A DNA stretch of 64,000 nucleotides. Source: CAVZTA01 sp963778025 (GTDB lineage Bacteria; Chloroflexota; Limnocylindria; Limnocylindrales; CSP1-4). Position 1 is the first letter of the stretch; each line of letters opens with the position of its first letter. A model generated the notes under the pieces. It was not told the origin of the DNA and made no database searches. It worked only from the letters and a program-made list of their open reading frames with translations. Positions 34,028 through 42,014 of this stretch are shown one piece after another. A program made the translations under genes and the position numbers. The stretch is taken from contig CAVZTA010000008.1 of NCBI GenBank assembly GCA_963778025.1, positions 180,957 to 244,956 of the forward strand. The letters run 5' to 3'.

Positions 34028-34318
34028 CTACTCCTCGGCGGCGTCCTCGGGGCGGACGTCGACCGTGGCGAGGGCGCCCCCGGCGCGCGTGACGAGCTGC
34101 TGGACGCGCAGCTCGGCCTCGGTGAGGAGGGTCGCGCAGCGCTCCTGGAGCGCGACCCCTCGCTCGTACAGCGCGATCGAGCGCTCCAGGGGCAGCCCGC
34201 CCGCCTCGAGCTCGGTCACCGTGCGCTGGAGCTCGGCAAGCGCATCGTCGAACGTCAGCGAGGCGATGGAGGCGTCGCCACCCGCGGCGCGCTCGGCGCG
34301 ATCGGCCGTGTCAGTCAC
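34028..34318 (-). CDS. xseB: Exodeoxyribonuclease VII small subunit
   Basis: 96 residues. The small subunit of the ssDNA exonuclease. It shows the family helix pair: SLTFDDALAELQRTVTELEAGGLPLERSIALYERGVALQERC, with the conserved L.F..AL..L..IV..LE pattern. The GTG start at 34318 overlaps the stop of a small membrane ORF (GTGACTGA). The C-terminus after residue 75 is a family-variable tail. Confidence 0.92.
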   Translation of the reverse strand: MTDTADRAERAAGGDASIASLTFDDALAELQRTVTELEAGGLPLERSIALYERGVALQERCATLLTEAELRVQQLVTRAGGALATVDVRPEDAAEE

Positions 34319-34457
34319 CGGGCTCGTCGTCCTCCTCCGCGCGCTCCAGCCGGGTGTCGATCCGGCGGCCCACGATGATACCGGCGCGGATCGCGACGAC
34401 CGCCACGAGCGCCACGAGCGCGAGGAACAGCACCACCTGGACGATCGTGTCGATCAC
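34311..34457 (-). CDS. 48-residue single-pass membrane protein between xseA and xseB
   Basis: A GTG at 34457 overlaps the xseA stop (GTGA), and the TGA at 34311 overlaps the xseB start. Coupled overlaps on both sides strongly support a real gene. The protein starts VIDTIVQVVLFLALVALVAVV, one membrane helix, then IRAGIIVGRRIDTRLERAEE with a basic-to-acidic cytoplasmic tail. No family is recognised. Its position inside the ExoVII operon suggests membrane tethering or an unrelated coupled function; that is inference. Confidence 0.75.
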   Translation of the reverse strand: MIDTIVQVVLFLALVALVAVVAIRAGIIVGRRIDTRLERAEEDDEPGD

Positions 34458-36013
34458 CCGCCTGACCCGCCGGCGGGCTCGCCGTCGGACGTCGCATCGA
34501 GCTCGCCCTGCGCGACGCGCAGCCGCAACGCCGTCCCGCGAGCGGCCTGCGCCGGATCCCGGACGATCGCGCCGTCCGCCGCCCGGCGCACGATCGCGTA
34601 GCCCCGGTCCAGCGTCGCCTGCGGACCCAGGACCGACAGCGCGGCAGCCGCGGCATCGAGCGACGAGCGAGCCCGCGTGACCCGGTTGCTCGCGAGGACC
34701 GGAAGCCGTCCCGCCGCCCGGTCGACTCGCTCGCGCTCCCGCGCGAGGCGCACGGGCAGCAGCGGCCGCAGGCGGTCGGTCGTGCGCTCGAGACGCTCGC
34801 GATCTCGGACGAGCCGACCCGGCAGCGACGGTCCGAGACGATCCCCGAGGCGGTCGACCATCGAGCGTCGACGAGCCACGTCGGCGGCGACGGCTCGCGT
34901 CGCGCGATCGAGGAGCAGGCCCGCCCGTTCGCGCCCGGCGGTGAGCTGCGCCGCGGGATCCGCCCGCTCCAGCGCGCGGCGCTCTGTCGCGAGCTCGCGT
35001 CCGGCGACCACGAGCGACCGTTCGGCTGCGCGATCGAGCCGTCGGCGAGCCGCGGCGACGGCCGCCGCCACCTCGACGCGATCGGGCACGACGAGCTCGG
35101 CGGCCGCGGACGGCGTGGGTGCCCGGACATCGGCCGCGAAGTCGGCGAGCGTCACGTCGACCTCATGCCCGACCCCGCAGACGACGGGCACCGTGTGCGC
35201 CACGACCGCCCGCACCACCCGCTCGTCGTTGAACGACCAGAGGTCCTCGAGCGAACCCCCGCCCCGCGCGAGGATCGTGACGGCCGGGACCTCGTCGGGG
35301 CGTCCCGCAGCGTGTCCCTCGGCGATGAGCCGTTCCAGCCGCCGCATCGCCCCCACGATCGACGCCGGTGCGCCCTCCCCCTGCACCTGGCACGCGACGA
35401 GCACGACCCGCACCAGCGGCCAGCGCCGCGCAAGGACATGGCACACATCGCGCCACACGGCGCCGGACGGCGAGGTGATCACGGCGACGGTCGCCGGCCG
35501 CGACGGCAGGGACCGCTTCCGCGCGCTCTCGAACAGACCTTCGGCGCCCAGCCGGGCCTTCAGCTGCTCGAACCGGATGGCGAGGTCCCCGAACCCCGAT
35601 GGCTGCAGCGCGTCGACGTACAGCTGCAGCGCGCCGGACGGCTCGTAGACATCCATCCGGCCGTGGGTCACCACCCGCAACCCGGTCTGCGGCTGGAACG
35701 CCGAGCGGACGCGGTCGTCGCGGAACCAGACGCACTGGAGCGCGGAACGGTCGTCCTTCAGCGCGAAGTACGCGTGCCCCGCCGACGAGATCGTGACGCG
35801 CCCGACCTCGCCCTCGATCCACAGGTCGCGCAGCCGTTCGTCCGTGCGCACCGCGTCCTTCACCGTGCGCGCGACCTCGCTCACGGTCCGGACGCGAAGC
35901 CCGAACGTGCCCGGCGGAGCGGTCGTGGACCCGGGATCGCGGCGCGCGACCGACGCCGGCTCCTCCGAGGCGCTGTCCCACCCAGGCAGGAGGCCGTCAG
36001 GCCGTCCGCTCAT
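34454..36013 (-). CDS. xseA: Exodeoxyribonuclease VII large subunit
   Basis: 519 residues. Degrades single-stranded DNA in repair. The N-terminal OB-fold has TVSEVARTVKDAVRTDERLRDLWIEGEV, then GHAYFALKD and VVTHGRMDVYEPSGALQLYVD. The catalytic core shows VITSPSGAVWRDV, VTILARGGGSLEDLWSFNDE, VPVVCGVGHEVDVTLADFAADVRAPTPSAAAEL. A long Arg-rich coiled coil follows, and the C-terminus is ATLDRGYAIVRRA. The ATG at 36013 is preferred; the open frame upstream reads as non-coding. Confidence 0.95.
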   Translation of the reverse strand: MSGRPDGLLPGWDSASEEPASVARRDPGSTTAPPGTFGLRVRTVSEVARTVKDAVRTDERLRDLWIEGEVGRVTISSAGHAYFALKDDRSALQCVWFRDDRVRSAFQPQTGLRVVTHGRMDVYEPSGALQLYVDALQPSGFGDLAIRFEQLKARLGAEGLFESARKRSLPSRPATVAVITSPSGAVWRDVCHVLARRWPLVRVVLVACQVQGEGAPASIVGAMRRLERLIAEGHAAGRPDEVPAVTILARGGGSLEDLWSFNDERVVRAVVAHTVPVVCGVGHEVDVTLADFAADVRAPTPSAAAELVVPDRVEVAAAVAAARRRLDRAAERSLVVAGRELATERRALERADPAAQLTAGRERAGLLLDRATRAVAADVARRRSMVDRLGDRLGPSLPGRLVRDRERLERTTDRLRPLLPVRLARERERVDRAAGRLPVLASNRVTRARSSLDAAAAALSVLGPQATLDRGYAIVRRAADGAIVRDPAQAARGTALRLRVAQGELDATSDGEPAGGSGG

Positions 36014-36109
36014 CGCACCCGCCTGATGTTCGCGTCGATCGCCATTCCACGTCGCGATGGTACCGACGAGCGGTGGACCGGCCACGTCGCTCGAGTACCG
36101 TCCATCGAC

Positions 36110-37376
36110 GTGCTGGTCGACACCCTCTGGCCCCTGATCGTGTACGGCGGTGGCGTCGGGACGCTGATCGCGCTGGTCGCCTACGTCGTCGGGCTCGCGC
36201 TGTTCCGCGCCGGCCGGTCGACCCAGTGGACGGCCGCGCTCATCGCGCTGGGTCTCGGGTGGTTCCTGGGGACGCAGCTGACCCTGGCCGATCGGGCGGC
36301 TCCAGGCGCGGCCGACGGTCGACGCGACGCTCGGTGCCACCACGCCGCTGCTCATCGGTCTCGTGACGTCGATCGTCCTCGGAGCGAGCCGCCGGCGGCG
36401 CCTTGCCGGCTGGTTCGTCGTGGGGATGGCCGCGCCGTGGACCCTGCTGTTCGGCGCCTACGTCGTCGAGCTGCAGCAGGGCGAGGATCTCGCCCCGTTC
36501 ACGACGGTGGCGGGCTTCCTGGTCGGGGCGGTGCCGCTCGCGATCGGCCTCGTGCTCGCCCTGCTCTCCGAACGGCCCCCGGATCCCGACCCGTTCGCGC
36601 CGGCCGGTCGTCCCGGCTCGCGCCGCCCCGGCAGCCTGACCGCCGGCCTCATGCGGCGCGCCCGGTACGGCATCGTGGGCCCGGGCTTCGTCATGAGCCT
36701 CGTCGTGACGAGTGCCGTCACGCTCTTCGGGCACGAGCTCCCGATCGTCGTCCAGGTCGTGCTGATCGCGGTCGGCGTCCTGCTGGCGACCCAGCTCGAG
36801 CTCGTGACGATCCCGTCCGACGCGCGACGCGCGTCGGAGGCGTATCACTGGATCGGCCGGTCGGCGATCGCGCGGCTCGAGCGCGTCAGCGGCCGCCCGA
36901 TGCCGCGCAGCAAGCCGGCCATGGAGCGATGGCTCGCCGAACCGGAGACGCCGATGGACATCTCCTTCCGGCCCGAGCTGCTGGCATACATCGGTCGTGC
37001 CGACGAGGCCCGGGCGGTGCTCGCGCGCGTCCCCGCCGAGACGCCCGTCGAGCGCTTCCATCGTGCGACCTCCGCGTGGGAGCTCGACTGGCGCGTCGCG
37101 CGCGAGCCGGAGCCCGTCGACTTCCCGGCACTCATCGCGGCGATCGGTCCCGAGGGTGAGCCGGATCGGGTGCTCGCGGAGGGGCTGGATGCCTGGCGAC
37201 GAAGCGAGGTCGCCCTCGCGGCGCTGGATCCGGGCTGGATCGCCGCGCTCGTCGGGTTCCAGCGTCGGCTCGGCGACCGCGCGCGGCCTGTCGCGGTGAA
37301 GCAGCGTCAGCGCGTGCTGATGGTCAACGCGGCGATGGCCGCCGTCCTGTTCCTGGTGAGCGTGACGATGCGCTGA
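36110..37376 (+). CDS. Multi-pass membrane protein, unknown function (frameshift near 36300)
   Basis: About 421 residues on the plus strand. Starting from GTG at 36110: membrane segments LWPLIVYGGGVGTLIALVAYVVGLALF and WTAALIALGLGWFLG. The reading shifts near 36300 to a frame with LLIGLVTSIVLGAS and WFVVGMAAPWTLLFGAYVVE. Then come FLVGAVPLAIGLVLALL, VMSLVVTSAVTLFG and VVQVVLIAVGVLLAT. A large cytoplasmic C-terminal domain with TPR-like or cyclase-regulator-like helices (FRPELLAYIGRADEARAVLARVP) follows, and a final segment closes it. The middle ELVTIPSDARRASEAYHWIGR may be conserved. The family is not recognised. It is divergent from xseA. Confidence 0.65.
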
Positions 37377-37394
37377 TCCGGCGCCGCCACGGGG

Positions 37395-37952
37395 TCAGAC
37401 GCGCGTCTGGTACTCGCCGGTGCGGGTGTCGACCCGGACGACGTCGCCCTCGCTGACGAACAACGGGACCTGCACGACGAGCCCCGTCTCGAGCGTCGCT
37501 GCCTTGCGGGCGCCCTGCGCGGTGTCACCGGCGAACCCGGGCTCCGTCTGCGTCACCCCAAGCTCGACCGTCACCGGGAGCTCGACGCCGAGGGTCTCGC
37601 CCTGGTAGCTCGTCCGGTCGAGCGTCATGCCGTCCTTGAGGTAGTTCACCGCGTCGTCGAGCTGCGCCGCCGTCAGGCTGAACTGGTCGTAGGAGTCGTT
37701 GTCCATGAAGTGGAAGTCGTCGCCGTCGCGGTACAGGAACTGGACGGGGCGGCGATCGAGGACGGCGCGCGGCCACTTCGTGCCGGCCTGGAAGCTGCGG
37801 TCGATCGTCTGGCCACGCTTCACGTTGCGGAGCGTGATGCGCACCTGCGCCGACCCGCGACCCATCTTGATGTGGTGGTAGTCGAGGATCTGCCAGAGGT
37901 CGTTGTCGAGCTCGATGACCGCGCCCTTGCGCAGTTCGCCGGTGCTGATCAT
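37395..37952 (-). CDS. efp: Translation elongation factor P
   Basis: 185 residues. EF-P relieves ribosome stalling at polyproline. All three domains are present: N-terminal KOW-like (ELRKGAVIELDNDLWQILDYHHIKMGRGSAQVRITLRNVKRG), middle OB (FLYRDGDDFHFMDNDSYDQFSL), and C-terminal (VELGVTQTEPGFAGDTAQGARKAATLETGLVVQVPLFVSEGDVVRVDTRTGEYQTRV). The tip of the first domain has Arg where E. coli has the modified Lys34, so lysylation is not expected. ATG at 37952 fixes a full-length protein. Confidence 0.96.
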   Translation of the reverse strand: MISTGELRKGAVIELDNDLWQILDYHHIKMGRGSAQVRITLRNVKRGQTIDRSFQAGTKWPRAVLDRRPVQFLYRDGDDFHFMDNDSYDQFSLTAAQLDDAVNYLKDGMTLDRTSYQGETLGVELPVTVELGVTQTEPGFAGDTAQGARKAATLETGLVVQVPLFVSEGDVVRVDTRTGEYQTRV

Positions 37953-38098
37953 GAGAGGGTGGGCTCCAGGTGGGCCGAGCGCGCGGACGGGCGCGACCGC
38001 GGCCGCCCGGCGGGCGGCGACGCGCACCCCAGCAGCCGCGCGAGCGGATTCGGGTTCGAGTCCGCGGGATTGTATCGGACGAGGCGGGCGCCCCTTGG

Positions 38099-38704
38099 TC
38101 AGGGCGCCGCGGTCGACGGGTCGGGGACGGGCGGATCGATCGCCCCGCCGACCGCCTGGTAGGCCCAGTCGCTCTGGGTCGTGGAGCCGTCGTCCAGCGT
38201 GAGCGTCGTGGTGCCCTGGCCGGTGCTGGCGTCGCACGCGGCCGTGCAGCGGACGACGATCGCCATGACGCGCCGGCCGGGCGGCACGACATCGAGCGCC
38301 GAGCTCGCCTGCTCGCCGCAGGTCGGCTCCGGGACGCCGATGCACGAGGGGGTGACGCCCGCCGGAAGCGCGGGTGCCGGCTGCGGCGGCAGGGGCCCGG
38401 GCTTGCCGGGGGCCGCTCCGCCGGCGCTCTGCCAGCCCATGCCGGACTGCTCTACACGCCCGTCTGCACGGCGGATGGCGACCTGGACCTCACCGCTCGC
38501 CGCGGTGCATGTCGCCTGCGTGCAGGTCAGCTCGATGCCGACGATCGAGGCGTCGCTGCCGAACCCCAGTTCGGCGGCCTGCTGCTGACACAGCTGGTCG
38601 GCAAGGCCGGTGCAGCGCAGCCCGGTGCCGAGCCCGAACGGCGCGCCGCACGCTCCGACGACCAGCGACAGCGCCACGAGGACGGGGCCCAGCCAGCGCG
38701 GCAT
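38099..38704 (-). CDS. Putative lipoprotein with repeated Cys-rich domain, unknown function
   Basis: 201 residues. The signal peptide WLGPVLVALSLVVGAC has the lipobox Cys at residue 19. The mature protein has two similar halves, each with a C...C pattern: TGLADQLCQQQAAEL...IVGIELTCTQATCTAASGEVQVAIRRADG and VPEPTCGEQASSALDV...VMAIVVRCTAACDASTGQGTTTLTLDDG. The second half mirrors the first in spacing (helix, strand, CxxxC, strand), suggesting an internal duplication. A Pro/Gly linker joins them. The family is not recognised. It sits between efp and the aminopeptidase gene. Confidence 0.75.
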   Translation of the reverse strand: MPRWLGPVLVALSLVVGACGAPFGLGTGLRCTGLADQLCQQQAAELGFGSDASIVGIELTCTQATCTAASGEVQVAIRRADGRVEQSGMGWQSAGGAAPGKPGPLPPQPAPALPAGVTPSCIGVPEPTCGEQASSALDVVPPGRRVMAIVVRCTAACDASTGQGTTTLTLDDGSTTQSDWAYQAVGGAIDPPVPDPSTAAP

Positions 38705-38737
38705 CGTTCGCTCCCCTCCTCGACCGTCTGGGCGAGT

Positions 38738-39962
38738 CTAGACGCCGACCACCAGCGGCCCACGCGGGAAGTGCGTCAGGAGCTCGAGAAGGCCACGTGA
38801 CGCGTCGAGATGGACGAGGTCCTCGATGCGCACGCCGAGGTCTCCTTCGAGGTAGACCCCGGGCTCGACCGAGAAGACCGTCGGGCTGGGGAGCGGCGTG
38901 TCGGTGGCCGCCCGCGAGAGCCGCGGATCCTCGTGGGTCGCGAGCCCGATCCCGTGGCCCGTCCCATGTCCGAAGTGGGCGCCGTGCCCGGCGGCCTCGA
39001 TGACGTCCCGAGCGGCGGCATCGGCGGCCCGGCCGCTGAGGAGGGGGCCTCCGCGGACCGTGCTCGCGGTCAACGCCTCGATGGCCGCCGCCTGCGCCCC
39101 GGCGACGAGCTCGTACACGGCGAGCGCGGCCGCCGTCGGCTCAGCCGACGAACAACGTCCGCGTCATGTCGCTCCGATAGCCCTCGACCTGCGCGCCGAA
39201 GTCGAACAGGAGGACCGTGCCCGTGGTGACCGGCCGGTCCCCGGGTGCGCCATGGGGCAGCGCCGCCTGGGCGCCGGCAAGGCAGGCCACCGGGAACGCC
39301 AGCGCCTCGGCGCCGCCCGTCCGGATCAGCCATTCGAGGCGCAGCGCGAGCTCGGCCTCGGAGACACCCGGCCGGATCTCCGGCAGGAGCGTCGCCAGCG
39401 CCCGGTCGGCCACGGCACAGGCGGCGGCGATCCGCTCGACCTCCTCGGGTGTCTTGGTCGCCCGCCACGCCTCCAGCCAGCCCTCGACCGGGACGAGCTC
39501 GACATCGGGCGCGGCAGCGGCCAGCCGCTGCCAGAGCGCGTGCGACATCGCCGCCTCGACCGCGACGCGCCTCGCGCCGACCGATGCCAGCAGGTCCCGC
39601 CAGGCGCCCGGCAGGTCGTAGCCCACGTCGCGGATCGCGGCGCCGTCGGCCTGCTCCTTCGCCTGGATGGTGTAGCGGGAGTCGGCGAGGACCGTCAGCG
39701 ACTCGGGCCCGACGAGGAACTGCCCAGAGTGTCCCGCGACCTTGTCCTCGCCCTCGTCGAGGCGAAACCCCGTCAGCCACCGGCTGTGCTCGGGGCGGAC
39801 CCCGAAGTAGGCGTCGATGCCCTCGCTCGCGAGCCGCTCGCGCAGCCGCGCCAGGCGGGCCGGGCGAGCCTCGGCGTCGGCAGCCGCCCATCGAGCGCGC
39901 GTCGCGGCGTCGGGCGGCGGCGCGAAGTCGTCCGCCGTCGGCCAGCCGGATCGGGCGGCCAC
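38738..39962 (-). CDS. pepP: Xaa-Pro aminopeptidase, M24 family (frameshift near 39140)
   Basis: About 408 residues. Removes N-terminal residues before proline. The creatinase-like N-domain is RLARLRERLASEGIDAYFGVRPEHSRWLTGF. The pita-bread domain has metal ligands in LLFDFGAQ and SDMTRTLFVG (first frame). After a shift near 39140, GHGTGHGIGLATHE (His), VFSVEPGVYLEGDLGVRIEDLV (two Glu) complete the dimetal site. Without the shift the enzyme would lose half the site. The start at 39962 is the first ATG; it lies two bases past the mltG stop. Confidence 0.88.
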
Positions 39963-39964
39963 GC

Positions 39965-41377
39965 TCAGTAGCCGTACTCCTGCAGCTTCTGGCGGTGCTC
40001 GGCCTCGGTCTTGCTGAAGTCGTGCCGCCCGCTGTCATCGGGGATGGCCACGAAGAAGTTCATGCCGGCCTTCGTGTCCGGAGCGAGCGCGGCCTCGATC
40101 GACTTCACGGTCGGCGTGACGATCGGGCCGGGCGGCAGGCCCTTGACCTTGTACGTGTTGTAGCCCGCGACCGCCTCGGGGAACGCGATCTTCGCGTACT
40201 GCTTCTCGTCGACGTTCTTGGGCGACCAGAACAGGTACGTCTTCCAGGCGTCCGAGAACTCGCCCAGCTTCACGGTGTCGTTGGCGTACAGGACGGTCGG
40301 GTCGGCCTGCAGCAGCTTGTGCTTGACGCCCGGCTTGCCGTCGATCCGGTTCTGGTAGACCCCGGCGATGAGCGCGCGCTCGTCGTCGAGCACCGCCTCG
40401 CGCTCGACGATCGAGGCCAGCGTCAGCACCTGGTAGAAGGTCAGCTTCCGCGCTGCCGGCACGTCGCGCATCTTCGCGGTGACCCGGTCCTCGAAGGCGT
40501 GGAGCATCATCCGGACCAGCGATTCGGCGTCGTCCGGGTCGTCCTGCCCGATGCGGACCGTGTAGGTCGCGGGGTAGAGGAAGCCTTCGAGCGATCGCCC
40601 CTCGGGGCGGATCTTCGGGTCCTTGAGCCACGGGAACTCGTCCAGCAGCTCCGGCGGCGGCGTCCTGGTGATCTCCAGGAACTCCGCGGGGTCGATGAGC
40701 GTGCCCGCGATGGTCGACAGCTGCGCGGCCATCTGCTCGATGCGCAGGCCCTCGCGGAAACGGATGTCGATCGTGCGGACCACGATCTCGTTCTCGACCA
40801 GGCCCTTCACGACCTCCTGCGGCGTCATGTCCAGGCGCAGCAGGAAGTGCCCTGCGGCGAGCTTGGGCGTCAGCTCGTCGATCATCGACTGGAACAGGAA
40901 CGCCCGCTCCGAGGTGATGACCCGCTCGTCGAGCAGCCGCGGGGCGAGCGTGGTCGGCGTGTCGCCCGAGGCGACCACGAAGTCGACCTCGGTGTCATCG
41001 TCGCTCGCCTTGGCGGTCAGCGCCGGGCCGATGTCCTCGGCGACGAGGTCGGCGATGAACCCGATCTTCAGCGCGCTGGGGTTGTCCTCCGCGACACCCG
41101 CCACGACGCTCCGGGCGATGGGCCGGGCGACCGTGAACAGCACCGCGAGCACGAGTCCGGCCATGACGGCGAGGAAGATGAGGAAGCGCAGGACGCTGCC
41201 GTGGCCCCCGCGTCGCTCGTCCGGGTAGCGATAGCGGTCGCGAGGGGCCCGCCCGTAGCTGCCGCCGAAGCCGCCATCGCGGTCGCCGTTCTCGCGCCCG
41301 GTGACCGTCCCGGACGTCGCGACATCGCTGGGATGTGCCATCGGATCCCGCGGACGCGCGCCACGCCGGACGCTCAC
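39965..41377 (-). CDS. mltG: Endolytic murein transglycosylase MltG
   Basis: 470 residues. MltG cleaves nascent glycan strands and sets their length at the membrane. A 60-residue Gly/Arg-rich cytoplasmic N-terminus precedes one membrane helix (VLRFLIFLAVMAGLVLAVLFTVA). The LysM-like segment (FVVASGDTPTTLAPRLLDERVI) follows, then the YceG domain with KLTFYQVLTLASIVEREA holding the catalytic Glu, QNRIDGKPGVKHKLLQADPTVLYA, YNTYKVKGLPPGPI and the C-terminal HRQKLQEYGY. The start overlaps the ruvX stop. Confidence 0.95.
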   Translation of the reverse strand: MSVRRGARPRDPMAHPSDVATSGTVTGRENGDRDGGFGGSYGRAPRDRYRYPDERRGGHGSVLRFLIFLAVMAGLVLAVLFTVARPIARSVVAGVAEDNPSALKIGFIADLVAEDIGPALTAKASDDDTEVDFVVASGDTPTTLAPRLLDERVITSERAFLFQSMIDELTPKLAAGHFLLRLDMTPQEVVKGLVENEIVVRTIDIRFREGLRIEQMAAQLSTIAGTLIDPAEFLEITRTPPPELLDEFPWLKDPKIRPEGRSLEGFLYPATYTVRIGQDDPDDAESLVRMMLHAFEDRVTAKMRDVPAARKLTFYQVLTLASIVEREAVLDDERALIAGVYQNRIDGKPGVKHKLLQADPTVLYANDTVKLGEFSDAWKTYLFWSPKNVDEKQYAKIAFPEAVAGYNTYKVKGLPPGPIVTPTVKSIEAALAPDTKAGMNFFVAIPDDSGRHDFSKTEAEHRQKLQEYGY

Positions 41378-41844
41378 GCGGACCGTCCCGAGCCGGCCGG
41401 CGTCGCGTCGAGCTCGTCCTGCAGGATCACCGCCGCCGCCTCCCGGTCGATGCGCTCGCGATGCGCCTCCCGCTGGCTGCGGGTCGGCGGACCACCGCTT
41501 CGACCCCGGGGCATGGGACCGACGCGTCGCTCTGCGACGAACGAGGACAGCCGTTCGTCACGCAGCGTCATCGGGATGGCCAGGGCCTCGGCCACGGCGG
41601 TGGCCCAGGCGCGGGCCGCGGCCGCCATCGGCCCCTCGACCCCGCTCGCCTCGATCGGCAGCCCGACGACCAGCCGCGTCACCCGCTGCTCGTCGCAGAT
41701 CCGGCGCAGGGCGGCCACATCGTCAGCGACCGTCGCGCCGCGGCGCACGGTCCGGAACGGTCGGGCGAGCTTCGTGTCCGCATCGGCGAGGGCAAGGCCG
41801 ACGCGTCGTTCTCCCAGATCGACCCCCAGCAGGAAACCGCTCAC
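41374..41844 (-). CDS. ruvX: Putative Holliday junction resolvase / pre-16S rRNA nuclease (YqgF family)
   Basis: 156 residues from GTG at 41844 (SGFLLGVDLGERRVGLALADADTKLARP); the longer upstream frame reads as non-coding. The RNase H-like fold has GVDLGERR (first catalytic Asp near residue 9) and the LVVGLPIEASGVEGPMAAAARAWA block. The MTLRDERLSSFVAER and DREAAAVILQDEL blocks carry the other acidic residues. YqgF proteins process the 16S rRNA 5' end and may resolve junctions. The start position is chosen by homology. It sits directly upstream of mltG, a common order. Confidence 0.92.
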   Translation of the reverse strand: MSGFLLGVDLGERRVGLALADADTKLARPFRTVRRGATVADDVAALRRICDEQRVTRLVVGLPIEASGVEGPMAAAARAWATAVAEALAIPMTLRDERLSSFVAERRVGPMPRGRSGGPPTRSQREAHRERIDREAAAVILQDELDATPAGSGRSA

Positions 41845-42014
41845 GTCCGCCGGTTCGACGACGGAAAGGGGAAGGGGCGCATCGCGCGGATGGTAGCGGT
41901 TCCACCTGTGCGCCGGCAGTGAGCCATCCGGCCCCCCACCATCACAGCCGGATGGCAGTCCGCCCGGCCCGGGCACCACCGCCGCGTGTCGGTCGTGCCT
42001 CGTCCGCGGTCAGC

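Noticed and set aside
31485..34601. Plus-strand 1038-codon open frame opposite dxs and xseB
   Set aside because: Antisense to dxs, whose motifs are complete; composition is typical of a GC-rich shadow frame.
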